Shown here: piece by piece, positions 41,653-50,737 of the stretch
How positions within the stretch are numbered: position 1 is the first letter of the stretch
Layout of the letters: every line of letters starts with the position of its first letter
Source of the DNA: [Clostridium] citroniae WAL-17108
Lineage (GTDB): Bacteria > Bacillota > Clostridia > Lachnospirales > Lachnospiraceae
Length of the DNA stretch: 64,000 nucleotides
NCBI RefSeq assembly: GCF_000233455.1
Contig: NZ_JH376425.1
Span: 62,001 to 126,000 of the forward strand
Direction of reading: 5' to 3'
The notes under the pieces: generated by a model
Databases searched by the model: none
What the model saw: only the letters and a program-made list of their open reading frames with translations
What the model was told of the DNA's origin: nothing
Translations under genes and position numbers: made by a program

Positions 41653-44535
41653 ATGGCATCGGCTTCATCAATTAATACAGTCAGCGCGAACGGCAATAAG
41701 AATTACATATCAGGCCTTGCTTCCGGTATGGATACGGACAGTATTGTTGAAAGTCTGCTGCTGGGGACACAGACAAAGATCGATAAGCAGACAGGTCTTA
41801 AGCAGCAGCTGGAGTGGAAGCAGGAGACATACAGGGATCTTATCACTAAAATCAATACATTCGGAGATCAATATTTTTCTTATTACGGTTCGGGCCAGAC
41901 GAATCTGCTGAGCACCAGTTTATTTAAGACCATGACGGGAATCAGCAGTTCCAGCGCCATTAAGATAAGCTCCGTATCCTCCAACGCGGTCAGCTCCATG
42001 AGGGTCAGCGCGGTGAAGCAGCTGGCAACGGCCTGCTCGGTGAGAACGGCGGGGACGGTGACGGGGGAGCCGAGAGGGAATGATGTTGATTTCACAAACT
42101 TTACAGATGCAATCGGGGAGACAAAGTCATTTTCAGTCACATTGGATGGCGTGAGCAGAACGATTGATTTTACAATTGAAGGAAAACTATCAGATCCTGC
42201 TGATCCGAATTCTCCGGAAGAGGTGGATGAAGAAAAAACGCTTAAGAATATTAACCAGGTATTGTACCGTAACTTTGGGACTTCGGTAGGAATGAAATTC
42301 GAGGAGGATCCGCCCAATAGTAAGAAAGGGACAATGAAACTGGTTCAGCTAAACGCAAATGGTGCTGTAACGAGCGATGCGGTTGACTCATCCAGACGGG
42401 TTATCATTGAGACAACAGGAGACAGCGACTCCTCAAACACAATTGCCAATTTAGGATTTAAAGGTGGATTTTCTAATAAGCTGGATTATGGAACATCTTT
42501 GAAAAATATGAATTTTTCTACGCCCTTACAGGGAAATCGGTTTGAATTTGATATCAATGGTGTCACCATCAAGGGATTGACCGGGGATTCAACTTTAAGC
42601 GATGTGATCAGCGCGATCAACAGCAGTGATGCAGGGGTTAAGGTATCCTATTCATCGGCATCTGATAAATTCATCATGGAATCTTCCTCTACAGGCGAGA
42701 TATCCAATATAAAGATGGGACAGAGATATGGAAATCTGCTGACCACTATGTTTGGGGTGGAGGCGACCGGTTTACAATCCAATATTTTTTCCAAGCCGAT
42801 TGAGGGGACGGATCATGTGGATTTAAGTTCTGTTATCAATAAGTTAAATAGCGGAAAAGACCAGTCATTGGTATTGCAGGTGGATGGACAGGATTTTACC
42901 GTTAAGTTGGAGGGAAAAACAGGAAGTGAGAGCTACAAAGATGAAGAAGGCTTAATAAACGCCATTAATTCAAAGCTGAATAAGGAATTTGGCTATGGTA
43001 AGATTGCATTTTCCTGGGATGATACCAACAAACAAGTCACGTTAAAATCTTCGGAACATAAAGTGGGATTTACAGATGCTAATCTGACAACGGGGATTGC
43101 ATCCGATCTTGGATTCAGTGAGAAAGATAATGTGTATGACGGAAGCACGGAATTAAGCAGTCTGGGAATAACGGGAGATATTAAGGTCGGTAACACCACA
43201 TATCATTTAGGTGATCCTTCTGCCAAAACGATCAGTGACCTGGCTGGGATAATGGGCGGAACCTATGTGGATGGGAGGATCAATATATCCGGTCAGACAG
43301 GCGGCTTTACTGTCAGCGGTAATGCTGTAATAAACGGAACGAATTTGGTTGAGAATCTGTTTGGACGGGAAAACGTGGAGCTTACGCCGGTGTCCAATAC
43401 GCTGGCATCCAATTCCGTATCCGATCCAACCATTTTAAAGGGAACATTGGAATTAGCCGTATCCGGCGGAAATACGATTACGATTAATGCCGGTTCATTG
43501 ACAAATGGCTTTGATGGTCTGGCTGCAGCAATACGGGCTGAAACAGGAGGAAATGTAATTTATACAGCTGATGGCCGCTTACAGATCAGCGGTACTGCCG
43601 GTGAAATTACCATTAAGGGAACGGATGATGACGGAAAGGAGTTGCTGAACCAACTTTTCAGCCAGGATACAGTAACCTTCAACCCCCACATGACCGCTTC
43701 CGTCACCTCCGGCCAAAATGCCGTCCTCACCGTGGACGGAACCGATATTGAGCGCAATACCAACACGTTTGAATTGGATGGAATTACCATGGAATTAACT
43801 TCCACTTATGACGCTTCCAACCCTCCAATCAGCTTGACTACGTCCCGTGATACTGATAAAATAATAGATGGTTTAAAGAGTTTTGTAGACGATTACAACA
43901 CCCTCATCGAAGAACTGAATAAACAGCTCACGGAGACAGCCAACTATAAGAAATACGCCCCTCTTACGGATGCACAGAAAAAGGAGATGAGCGATAAGGA
44001 GGTCGAGCTTTGGGAGGAGAAATCCAAACAGGGACTCCTTCACAACGACTCCAATATCTCCAGCTTTTTGAGCGAGATGAGAATGGCGCTTTACAGCAGT
44101 GTGGAAGGCGCGGGACTGTCTCTCTATGATATCGGGATCGAGACATCGGATAACTGGCGTGACAACGGCAAGCTTGTTATTGATGAGGACGCATTGAGGT
44201 CTGCCGTAGCCACCAACCCGGATGCCATCAGTAAGCTGTTCACGGACAGGGACCAGGGATTGGGAATTAAGATGCAGAACGCCATCAAGGCGGCGGCCAA
44301 TGTAAGCAGCGGCAGTCCCGGAAGTATGGTGCGATACGCGGGCACAAAGGATGTGCTTCTCACAAGCAATACCCTCTATGAGGAGATGAAGCATATTTCA
44401 GAGACACTTTCCAACCTGAACACCAAGTATGAGCTGGAGAAGACGCGGTACTGGAAGCAGTTTACCGCCATGGAGCAGGCGATTTCCAATATGAACAGCC
44501 AGAGTTCCTGGCTCACCCAGCAGTTCTCATCATGA
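41653..44535 (+). CDS. fliD: Flagellar filament cap protein FliD
   Basis: FliD (hook-associated protein 2) caps the filament and inserts flagellin subunits. The N-terminus has ISGLASGMDTDSIVESLLLG, and the C-terminus has FTAMEQAISNMNSQSSWLTQ, both family signatures. At 960 residues it is about twice the E. coli size because of repeated beta-rich inserts between about residues 160 and 690 (strand patterns such as LQVDGQDFTVKLEGKTG recur). The DNA for that part (about 42100-43660) is more AT-rich than the ends, as in the flagellin gene. It may act as an adhesin at the tip; that is inference. Confidence 0.95.
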   Translation: MASASSINTVSANGNKNYISGLASGMDTDSIVESLLLGTQTKIDKQTGLKQQLEWKQETYRDLITKINTFGDQYFSYYGSGQTNLLSTSLFKTMTGISSSSAIKISSVSSNAVSSMRVSAVKQLATACSVRTAGTVTGEPRGNDVDFTNFTDAIGETKSFSVTLDGVSRTIDFTIEGKLSDPADPNSPEEVDEEKTLKNINQVLYRNFGTSVGMKFEEDPPNSKKGTMKLVQLNANGAVTSDAVDSSRRVIIETTGDSDSSNTIANLGFKGGFSNKLDYGTSLKNMNFSTPLQGNRFEFDINGVTIKGLTGDSTLSDVISAINSSDAGVKVSYSSASDKFIMESSSTGEISNIKMGQRYGNLLTTMFGVEATGLQSNIFSKPIEGTDHVDLSSVINKLNSGKDQSLVLQVDGQDFTVKLEGKTGSESYKDEEGLINAINSKLNKEFGYGKIAFSWDDTNKQVTLKSSEHKVGFTDANLTTGIASDLGFSEKDNVYDGSTELSSLGITGDIKVGNTTYHLGDPSAKTISDLAGIMGGTYVDGRINISGQTGGFTVSGNAVINGTNLVENLFGRENVELTPVSNTLASNSVSDPTILKGTLELAVSGGNTITINAGSLTNGFDGLAAAIRAETGGNVIYTADGRLQISGTAGEITIKGTDDDGKELLNQLFSQDTVTFNPHMTASVTSGQNAVLTVDGTDIERNTNTFELDGITMELTSTYDASNPPISLTTSRDTDKIIDGLKSFVDDYNTLIEELNKQLTETANYKKYAPLTDAQKKEMSDKEVELWEEKSKQGLLHNDSNISSFLSEMRMALYSSVEGAGLSLYDIGIETSDNWRDNGKLVIDEDALRSAVATNPDAISKLFTDRDQGLGIKMQNAIKAAANVSSGSPGSMVRYAGTKDVLLTSNTLYEEMKHISETLSNLNTKYELEKTRYWKQFTAMEQAISNMNSQSSWLTQQFSS

Positions 44536-44551
44536 TGAAGGAGTAATGACT

Positions 44552-44932
44552 ATGCAGAATCCATATGCAAAATATAAACAGCAGTCCGTAATGACCATGA
44601 CCCAGGGCGATATGATCAACCTGTTGTTTGATGAGATGATCAACCGTCTGAACAAGGGGCTTCTGGGCCTGGAGGTACGGGACTACGAAGCCAGCAATAC
44701 CCATTTTAAGAAGGCGCAGGCAATTATCAGCCATCTGGTATCCACATTGGATCACCAGTATCCGGTATCACAGAGCCTGGCCTCTCTCTATGAGTATTTC
44801 AATTACCAGATCCTGCAGGCCAATGTAAAGAAGAGCCCTGAGCCGGTGAATGAGGTTCTTCCTATGATCATGGAACTGAAGGAAGCATTTGCCCAGGCGG
44901 ATAAACAGGTGCGCATGGGCCATACAGGATGA
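44552..44932 (+). CDS. fliS: Flagellin export chaperone FliS
   Basis: FliS keeps flagellin unfolded before export and also contacts FliW-regulated flagellin pools. The 126-residue all-helical protein begins NPYAKYKQQSVMTMTQGDM, then INLLFDEMINRLNKG, the FliS signature. The ATG at 44552 has AAGGAG at 8-bp spacing; the in-frame ATG at 44546 is too close. It follows fliD by 16 bp. Confidence 0.92.
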   Translation: MQNPYAKYKQQSVMTMTQGDMINLLFDEMINRLNKGLLGLEVRDYEASNTHFKKAQAIISHLVSTLDHQYPVSQSLASLYEYFNYQILQANVKKSPEPVNEVLPMIMELKEAFAQADKQVRMGHTG

Positions 44933-44949
44933 GATAAGGGGGCGGGATC

Positions 44950-45306
44950 ATGCCGTTATTTGATGACAGGGCTGTAGGAGCCCTGGAATGGGGAATGGAT
45001 GCCATGTGGCTGAAGCAGCAGGTTGCCAGCCACAACATAGCCAACGTGGAGACGCCGGGCTATAAGGCTAAGAAAGTGGAATTCAAGGATGTGTTAAGGG
45101 ATACGGCCCAGGGGCCGGAGCGCTTAGCAAAGCCGGTGGTGGAGGAAGACGGGGACACCCAGGCCAGGCCGGACGGGAATAATGTACAGGTGGAAAAAGA
45201 AGAGCTTGAACTGTGGAAGGCATATACCCAGTATTCGGCCCTGACCATGCGCATGTCGGGGAAATTATCCACGCTGCGGTATGTGATCAATAATACAGGC
45301 AAGTAA
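44950..45306 (+). CDS. flgB: Flagellar proximal rod protein FlgB
   Basis: FlgB is a proximal rod subunit. The 118-residue protein has the rod signature VASHNIANVETPGYKAKKVE followed by FKDVLRD, and a C-terminal helix (YTQYSALTMRMSGKLSTLRY). In most Firmicutes flgB-flgC-fliE lie together at the head of the operon. Here flgB and flgC follow fliS, 35 kb from fliE. Confidence 0.94.
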   Translation: MPLFDDRAVGALEWGMDAMWLKQQVASHNIANVETPGYKAKKVEFKDVLRDTAQGPERLAKPVVEEDGDTQARPDGNNVQVEKEELELWKAYTQYSALTMRMSGKLSTLRYVINNTGK

Positions 45307-45317
45307 AGGAGCAGGTT

Positions 45318-45752
45318 ATGGGGTATTTGGATTCTCTTAATATAACAGGTTCTGCACTGACGGCGGAGCGTTTCCGCACGGATATCATTATGCAGAATCT
45401 TGCCAATCAGAACACCACCAGGACGGCGGAGGGCGGTCCCTATGTGAGAAAGCAGGTGGTCTTGCGGGAGAACGCGCTGGACTTTAAGAACGAGCTGGGC
45501 AAGGCCATGACAAAGGCTGAGAACGGCGGTGTGTACGTGGAGGAAGTGGTGGAAAGCCAGAACCCTCTGGTTCCGGTCTATGATCCGGACCATCCGGATG
45601 CTGATGAGGACGGATATGTGATGATGCCCAATGTGAACAGCGCGGAGGAGATGGTGGATCTGATGGCCGCCACCCGCGCATACGAAGCCAATGTCACGGC
45701 ACTTAACATTGCAAAAAGCATGGCTTTAAAAGCCCTGGAGATTGGTAAATAA
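45318..45752 (+). CDS. flgC: Flagellar rod protein FlgC
   Basis: FlgC is a rod subunit adjacent to FlgB. The 144-residue protein has ITGSALTAERFRTDIIMQNL followed by ANQNTTRT, a slight departure from the usual NIANANTT, then YDPDHPDADEDGYVMMPNVN and the C-terminal helix MVDLMAATRAYEANVTALN. Its stop codon is immediately followed by the motB ATG. Confidence 0.95.
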   Translation: MGYLDSLNITGSALTAERFRTDIIMQNLANQNTTRTAEGGPYVRKQVVLRENALDFKNELGKAMTKAENGGVYVEEVVESQNPLVPVYDPDHPDADEDGYVMMPNVNSAEEMVDLMAATRAYEANVTALNIAKSMALKALEIGK

Positions 45753-46586
45753 ATGAAGAAGCAAAAAGAGGAAGAAGGAGGCCAGGAGTGGTTAAATACC
45801 TACGCGGATATGATAACCCTTGTCCTGACCTTTTTTGTATTATTGTACAGCATTTCCAATGTAAATATAAGTAAATTGGAGGAGATCGCTTCGGCTATGC
45901 AGCGGCAGCTGGGGATCGAGTCCCAGACCGAGTTGGAGGACGTGCCCGATGATCTCAAGTATCCCGCTATTGGCGAGAACACGGATGGACCCTCCCAGGC
46001 AGTGACCGGTTCCCAGAACACCCAGGCGTCAGCCAGGGAGATGAGGCAGATGTCACGTGATATCCAAACCTATTTTGATTCTGAGAACCTGGACGCCATT
46101 GTATCCAACACGGAGAATGCGGTGTATATCCGTTTTAAGAATGACCTTCTCTTTGATCCGGACAGCGCCAATCTGCGGGACGGCAGCAAGTCCATGCTGG
46201 ACGCAGTGGGGATCATGCTGCAGGAAAAGCAGGATAACATTCTTGCGGTTTACATAAATGGGCATACGGCCCAGGCAGCCAATTCTCTGATCAATGACAG
46301 GATCTTATCCTCAGAGCGGGCGGACAATGTGGCCATCTATCTGGAGGAACAGGTGGGGCTTAACCCCAAAAAGTTAATATGCCGTGGCTACGGCAAATAC
46401 TATCCCATCGCGGACAATACCACAAAAGAGGGGCGGGAGCAGAACCGCCGGGTGGACATGATCATCCTTGGAAATGGATACAGGCCGCCGGAATCAGTGG
46501 AGGGAGTGGAGACCATGGATCCCCTTTTCCCGGTTGTGATGCCGCAGGATGAGGCTATGATGCAGGAAGGAACAGCCAGTGATTAA
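45753..46586 (+). CDS. motB: Flagellar stator protein MotB
   Basis: MotB anchors the stator to peptidoglycan and forms the ion channel with MotA. WLNTYADMITLVLTFFVLLY contains the single membrane helix with the channel Asp (in YADMITL). A plug/linker region follows, then a C-terminal OmpA-like peptidoglycan-binding domain (NDLLFDPDSANLRDGS, INGHTAQAANS, REQNRRVDMII). It has 277 residues and starts directly after the flgC stop. motA is 24 kb upstream. Nothing in the helix alone decides between proton and sodium coupling. Confidence 0.94.
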   Translation: MKKQKEEEGGQEWLNTYADMITLVLTFFVLLYSISNVNISKLEEIASAMQRQLGIESQTELEDVPDDLKYPAIGENTDGPSQAVTGSQNTQASAREMRQMSRDIQTYFDSENLDAIVSNTENAVYIRFKNDLLFDPDSANLRDGSKSMLDAVGIMLQEKQDNILAVYINGHTAQAANSLINDRILSSERADNVAIYLEEQVGLNPKKLICRGYGKYYPIADNTTKEGREQNRRVDMIILGNGYRPPESVEGVETMDPLFPVVMPQDEAMMQEGTASD

Positions 46587-47469
46587 GAGTTACGATTTTA
46601 AATCACCCAAGAAATTTACAAAAGAGCGCATGAGCACGGTGGAAAACCTGTACGACAGTTTTGCCCGTGCCCTGGCGCCGTATCTTACAGGGCTTCTCCA
46701 GTCTTACTGTGAGATCCGTATCAACAGGATCGTGGAGAAGCGCTACCAGGAATTTACCAACTCCGTACAGGATCATTCCCTGTTTGGGATGATCACCCTG
46801 AGTCCGGCCAATAAGGATTACAATGAGGCGCCTCTGACCATGGAAGTGGATACCAGGCTGGCGTTTTTTATGATTGAGCGCCTTTTGGGCGGCGCCGGGA
46901 CAGAGTATGAGCTGACCAGGGATTTTACGGATATTGAAAAGGCGGTTCTTCAGTATGTGCTGGGGAAACTGACGGAATTTGCAGGCGAAGCCTGGGCGCA
47001 GTATCTGGATATTGATGCCACGCTCACCGGCCTTCAGACCAATCCCCATCTGCTCCAGATGAGCGCCCAGGAGGACGTGGTGATCCAGGTGGAGCTGGAA
47101 GTGGTCATTGACAAGCTGGCGGCAAGGCTTAACATGGTGATGCCGGCTCCCAATGTGGAGGAGCTGACGTCCAAGTTCGGCTATTCCTTTGCGGTCAGCC
47201 AGAAAAAGCAGGATGATGAGAAGCAGAAGTCCAAACGGCAGTACATTGAACAGCACATTCTGGAATCGGAGGTGGAGATCCGGGCCATTCTTCATGAGTT
47301 TTCCCTGGACGCCCAGGATATCCTCCAGCTGACCCCGGGAGATGTGATACCGCTCAACAAGAAGCTGGACAGCAAGATTTCCGTTTATGTGGAGGATGTG
47401 GCCTGTTTTGAGGCAAAGGTGGGCCATACCAGACTGCGCAAGGCAGTGGAAATAAGCAGTGAGCTGTAA
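46579..47469 (+). CDS. fliM: Flagellar motor switch protein FliM, lacking the CheY-binding N-peptide
   Basis: FliM is part of the rotor switch. The 296-residue protein matches FliM from about residue 35 of the Bacillus protein: SYDFKSPKKFTKERMSTVEN and MEVDTRLAFFMIERLLGGAG, with a FliN-like C-terminal SpoA domain (DAQDILQLTPGDVIPLNKKL). It starts at GTG 46579, overlapping motB by 8 bp. The N-terminal LSQ-EIDALL peptide that binds phospho-CheY is absent, and an in-frame stop at 46558-46560 rules out a longer start. It stands 15 bp before a FliY-like gene. Confidence 0.9.
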   Translation: MIKSYDFKSPKKFTKERMSTVENLYDSFARALAPYLTGLLQSYCEIRINRIVEKRYQEFTNSVQDHSLFGMITLSPANKDYNEAPLTMEVDTRLAFFMIERLLGGAGTEYELTRDFTDIEKAVLQYVLGKLTEFAGEAWAQYLDIDATLTGLQTNPHLLQMSAQEDVVIQVELEVVIDKLAARLNMVMPAPNVEELTSKFGYSFAVSQKKQDDEKQKSKRQYIEQHILESEVEIRAILHEFSLDAQDILQLTPGDVIPLNKKLDSKISVYVEDVACFEAKVGHTRLRKAVEISSEL

Positions 47470-47484
47470 CCGGGAGGGACGAGT

Positions 47485-48417
47485 ATGTTAGATGTGGATA
47501 AGGATGCCATAAAGGAACTGATGGAGATGGAAGCAGTCCCTGTCTGTGACAGGCTGGGCTCCCTTCTTGGCAGAAGCGTGAAGATGGCTGTGTCAAAGGT
47601 GGAGGAGACAGATACCGGAGCGCTTGCGGAGTGTCTGCCTCATTTTAATGTGGTCATTGAGGGACGCAGGGCGGTTAACGGGCTGACGGCGGACCAGCTG
47701 TATGTATTTTCCAAGGACGATATGATCCGGGTGGCCAATTATATTATGGGGGTGCCGGTGGATAACCCCAGCCCTCTGGATGAGATTGCTTTAAGTACCC
47801 TGAAGGAGGTTGCTTCCCAGTGCATATCCGCTGCCATGAATGAACTCAACGACCTTTTGGGGCGGGATATGGGAGTGGCAATGTCCAGGATCGCCGCATT
47901 TGACAACACGGAGCGGATTCTGGAAATGATCCGGATCTGGAAGACGGACCAGTCCCTTCTTTTGGTGCGCCTGCATTACCTGATCGATGGCGTGGTGGAG
48001 TCGGACGCGTATATCATCGCATCCCAGGCCATCAGCCAGGTTCTGGGGATACCGGACCTGGAAGAGCTGGAACTGGCTGAGAGCATACAAAAGCCAAAGG
48101 AAGCCGTGGCTGTCCAGGAAGTGTCATTTCCGGAATTTAAGTATACGCCCCTTGAGTATGACAAGGAGCAGATTGGCGATGACAGGAAGAAGCTTTTGGA
48201 TATCACCCTGGATGTATCGGTGCGGATCGGCAGCACGGTGTGCAGCGTAAAGGACGTGCTGGCCCTCAAGGAAGGGCAGGTGCTGGTGCTGGACAAGCAG
48301 GCAGGCTCTCCGGCCGATGTGGTGGTGAATGGGGAACTGATCGGCAAGGGGGATGTGCTTGTGACAGGGGAGCATTTCGGAACACGCATCATAGAAATTG
48401 TGGGCAAGAGGGAGTAA
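47485..48417 (+). CDS. fliY: FliY/FliN-like switch protein, copy 2
   Basis: This is a second CheC-like plus FliN-domain protein. Residues about 1-195 resemble CheC/FliY, and the last about 80 form a FliN/SpoA domain (LDVSVRIGSTVCSVKDVLAL, VVNGELIGKGDVLVTGEHFG). The phosphatase-type positions are degenerate: DAIKELME has Glu, and STLKEVAS has Ser, where Asn is needed. It therefore probably lacks CheY-P phosphatase activity. At 310 residues it has a shorter linker than copy 1 at 21443. Directly after fliM, it may be the main C-ring FliN while copy 1 is an accessory, or the reverse. Confidence 0.86.
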   Translation: MLDVDKDAIKELMEMEAVPVCDRLGSLLGRSVKMAVSKVEETDTGALAECLPHFNVVIEGRRAVNGLTADQLYVFSKDDMIRVANYIMGVPVDNPSPLDEIALSTLKEVASQCISAAMNELNDLLGRDMGVAMSRIAAFDNTERILEMIRIWKTDQSLLLVRLHYLIDGVVESDAYIIASQAISQVLGIPDLEELELAESIQKPKEAVAVQEVSFPEFKYTPLEYDKEQIGDDRKKLLDITLDVSVRIGSTVCSVKDVLALKEGQVLVLDKQAGSPADVVVNGELIGKGDVLVTGEHFGTRIIEIVGKRE

Positions 48418-48418
48418 T

Positions 48419-48784
48419 ATGGCATTTCTGAAAGTACTGTTTTACCTGGTTGTCCTGATCCTTGTGCTGGTGTTGGCTTATTATACCACCAGGATACTGG
48501 GGCGAGGCATGAGATTAAAGCAGAGGACCGGCGGCATGGAGGTCCTGGACCAGATGACCGTGGGCCGGGACAGCTTCCTGGTGGTGGTAAAGGTTCAGGA
48601 GAAGATCCTGCTGTTGGGCGTGTCACCTTCCGGGATTGAAAAGCTTGATAAACTGGATTCATATGAGAAAATGGAGCCGGCGGAGGCACCGCCGGATTTT
48701 GTTGCGGTTTTGTCATCCCAGCTGAAAGCGCGCAGGCGCGGTGAGGATGACGGGATGAAAAAAGGCGGGAGAGGAAAAGAATGA
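48419..48784 (+). CDS. fliO: Flagellar biosynthesis protein FliO
   Basis: FliO is a small membrane protein that helps assemble the FliP ring of the export gate. The ATG at 48419 follows AGGGAG and gives 121 residues. One helix (LKVLFYLVVLILVLVLAYYT) is followed by a cytoplasmic domain with the FliO pattern MEVLDQMTVGRDSFLVVVKV and ILLLGVSPSGIEKL. It overlaps fliP by 4 bp. It heads the conserved fliO-P-Q-R-flhB order. Confidence 0.9.
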   Translation: MAFLKVLFYLVVLILVLVLAYYTTRILGRGMRLKQRTGGMEVLDQMTVGRDSFLVVVKVQEKILLLGVSPSGIEKLDKLDSYEKMEPAEAPPDFVAVLSSQLKARRRGEDDGMKKGGRGKE

Positions 48785-49557
48785 GAGGAACGGTAAGACA
48801 ACTTGGAAGGCTGGCGGCCGGGGCCGCATTTGCCCTTGCCTGGAGCCAGAGCACATTGACGGCATTTGCCACGGATGTGTCCGTGACGCTCCAGGGCACC
48901 TCGGGCAGCGGAAAGCCCATGGACATGCTGGACATCATGTTCCTTTTCCTGTTTTTGGCAATTGTTCCCTCCCTTGTTATCATGATGACTAGTTTTACCA
49001 GGATCATCATTGTACTGTCATTCCTGAGAAATGCCCTGGGCACCCAGCAGTCCCCGCCCAACCAGATCCTGGTGGGCCTGGCCCTGTTCCTCACTCTTTT
49101 TATTATGAGTCCGGTGCTTTCCTCGGTGAATACCCAGGCCTATCAGCCCTATAAAGCGGGGACCATAACCAGGGAGGCAGCGTTTGAGCGGGCCCAGGAA
49201 CCAATAAAGGAATTTATGTTAAAGCAGACCGAGAAAAAGAGCCTGGATCTGTTTCTCTCCATTTCCAAGACGCCGGAGCCGGACGTGTCCCAGGGACCGG
49301 AGGGCTATATGAAGCTGGGGCTTACAACCCTGGTGCCGTCCTTTATCTTGAGTGAGCTGAATAAGGCGTTTACCATGGGGTTTTTAATCTTTATTCCATT
49401 CCTGATCATTGATCTGGTGGTGTCCAGTACCCTGATGTCCATGGGTATGGTGATGCTGCCGCCCACCATGATCGCCCTGCCCTTTAAGATCATGATGTTT
49501 GTTTTGGTGGACGGATGGAGCCTGGTGATCAAGACCTTGGTTCAAAGCTTTCGGTAA
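48781..49557 (+). CDS. fliP: Flagellar export gate protein FliP
   Basis: FliP forms the core of the export channel with FliQ and FliR. The 258-residue protein has a cleavable-type signal sequence (about 1-30), then four helices with SFTRIIIVLSFLRNALGTQQ, PPNQILVGLALFLT and PFLIIDLVVSSTLMSMGMVM, all FliP signatures. It overlaps fliO by 4 bp. Confidence 0.97.
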   Translation: MRGTVRQLGRLAAGAAFALAWSQSTLTAFATDVSVTLQGTSGSGKPMDMLDIMFLFLFLAIVPSLVIMMTSFTRIIIVLSFLRNALGTQQSPPNQILVGLALFLTLFIMSPVLSSVNTQAYQPYKAGTITREAAFERAQEPIKEFMLKQTEKKSLDLFLSISKTPEPDVSQGPEGYMKLGLTTLVPSFILSELNKAFTMGFLIFIPFLIIDLVVSSTLMSMGMVMLPPTMIALPFKIMMFVLVDGWSLVIKTLVQSFR

Positions 49558-49569
49558 GGAGGAACAGGT

Positions 49570-49833
49570 ATGAATGCGGAACAGGTGATGGAAATCATGA
49601 AGGAGGCAATGCTGGTTGCGTTTGAGATAGCGGGTCCTCTTCTTATTATCAGTATCGTGGTGGGGCTTCTGGTGGCAATCTTTCAGGCAGCTACCCAGAT
49701 CCATGAGCAGACATTGACTTTTGTGCCCAAGCTTCTGGTGATCGCCCTGGTCCTTCTGGCTCTGGGTTCATGGATGAGCAAGGTCATGAATGAATTTGTG
49801 GTGGAGCTGTTTGCTATCATGGCAGCCCTCTGA
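49570..49833 (+). CDS. fliQ: Flagellar export gate protein FliQ
   Basis: FliQ is a two-helix component of the export gate. The 87-residue protein has ISIVVGLLVAIFQAATQIHE followed by QTLTFVPKLL, the FliQ core, and two hydrophobic helices at about residues 14-38 and 53-77. It lies 12 bp after fliP and 14 bp before fliR. Confidence 0.95.
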   Translation: MNAEQVMEIMKEAMLVAFEIAGPLLIISIVVGLLVAIFQAATQIHEQTLTFVPKLLVIALVLLALGSWMSKVMNEFVVELFAIMAAL

Positions 49834-49847
49834 TGCGGGGGTGAGGG

Positions 49848-50627
49848 ATGGACGGAGGATTGTTGGAATATTTTGATGTGTTCCTCCTGGTATTTGCCAG
49901 GATGGGGGGCATGGTATTTATCAATCCTGTTTTTTCCAGAAAAGGGGTTCCCTTTATGGTAAGGACAGGACTTGTACTGGCCCTTTCCATGCTCATTGCC
50001 CCGGCAGCCCGGAGCGGGGCAGCGGGGATGATCTCATTTTCCACCTTTGACATGGCTGAGGCATTGATCAGGGAAGTGGCCCTGGGGGTCGGGATCGGGT
50101 GCATATTCCAGATCTTCTTTTATATGCTTTATGTGGCCGGGGACCTTTTGGACACGGCATTCGGCCTGGCCATGGGAAAGGTCATGGATCCCATGAATGG
50201 GGTACAGACAGCGATTTTAGGACAGTTTGTAAATGTATTCTTTTTCCTGTACTTTTTTGCCACGGGCTGCCATCTTTTGACAGTGAAACTGTTTGCCTAT
50301 ACATATGAGGTAATACCGGTGGGAGCCGGTGACTTTTTTGCAGGAAAAGTGATCTGGTACATCACATCCCTGTTTGCCACTGTATTTTTGATGGCGGTAA
50401 AGCTGGCCCTGCCCTTTGTGGCAGCAGAGTTTGTGCTGGAGATGACCATGGGGGTGCTGATGAAGCTGATCCCCCAGATCCATGTGTTTGTCATTAATAT
50501 CCAGTGCAAGATCCTTCTGGGCATGCTTTTGATGATCCTGTTCGCCCATCCTGTGGGAGCGTTTCTGGATGGATATATAGATACAATGATGAGAGAAGTA
50601 CGGAATGTGATCATGATGATGACATAG
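49848..50627 (+). CDS. fliR: Flagellar export gate protein FliR
   Basis: FliR completes the FliPQR export gate. The 259-residue protein has about six hydrophobic helices. FliR-type segments include FLLVFARMGGMVFINPVFSR, REVALGVGIGCIFQIFFYML and MDPMNGVQTAILGQFVNVFF. The ATG at 49848 follows GGGTGAGG. A 130-bp gap with a hairpin and short repeats separates it from flhB, the only real break in this half of the operon. Confidence 0.95.
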   Translation: MDGGLLEYFDVFLLVFARMGGMVFINPVFSRKGVPFMVRTGLVLALSMLIAPAARSGAAGMISFSTFDMAEALIREVALGVGIGCIFQIFFYMLYVAGDLLDTAFGLAMGKVMDPMNGVQTAILGQFVNVFFFLYFFATGCHLLTVKLFAYTYEVIPVGAGDFFAGKVIWYITSLFATVFLMAVKLALPFVAAEFVLEMTMGVLMKLIPQIHVFVINIQCKILLGMLLMILFAHPVGAFLDGYIDTMMREVRNVIMMMT

Positions 50628-50668
50628 GGAAATGTGATAGGCGGACGTCATAGGACTGCATGATAAGG

Positions 50669-50696
50669 ATGGGATGCTGTTTGCGCAGCATCCCAT
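50669..50696 (+). promoter_or_regulatory. Perfect 11-bp hairpin between fliR and flhB
   Basis: ATGGGATGCTG (50669-50679) pairs perfectly with CAGCATCCCAT (50686-50696) around a 6-nt loop. Only TTTG follows, so full termination is doubtful. It may be a partial terminator, an RNA-stability element or a processing site. Confidence 0.5.
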
Positions 50697-50701
50697 TTGT
50701 G

Positions 50702-50737
50702 AAGCAGGCGGATAAAGCAGGCGGCCAAAGCAGGCGG
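50702..50737 (+). repeat. Three 10-bp direct repeats ahead of flhB
   Basis: AAGCAGGCGG occurs at 50702, 50715 and 50728, a strict 13-bp period. It ends just before the flhB ribosome site. Confidence 0.85.

Noticed and set aside
47976..49094. 372-codon minus-strand ORF opposite fliY copy 2, fliO and fliP
   Set aside because: It spans three convincing + strand genes in antisense, with a Pro/Ser/Arg-rich translation. No family pattern is visible.
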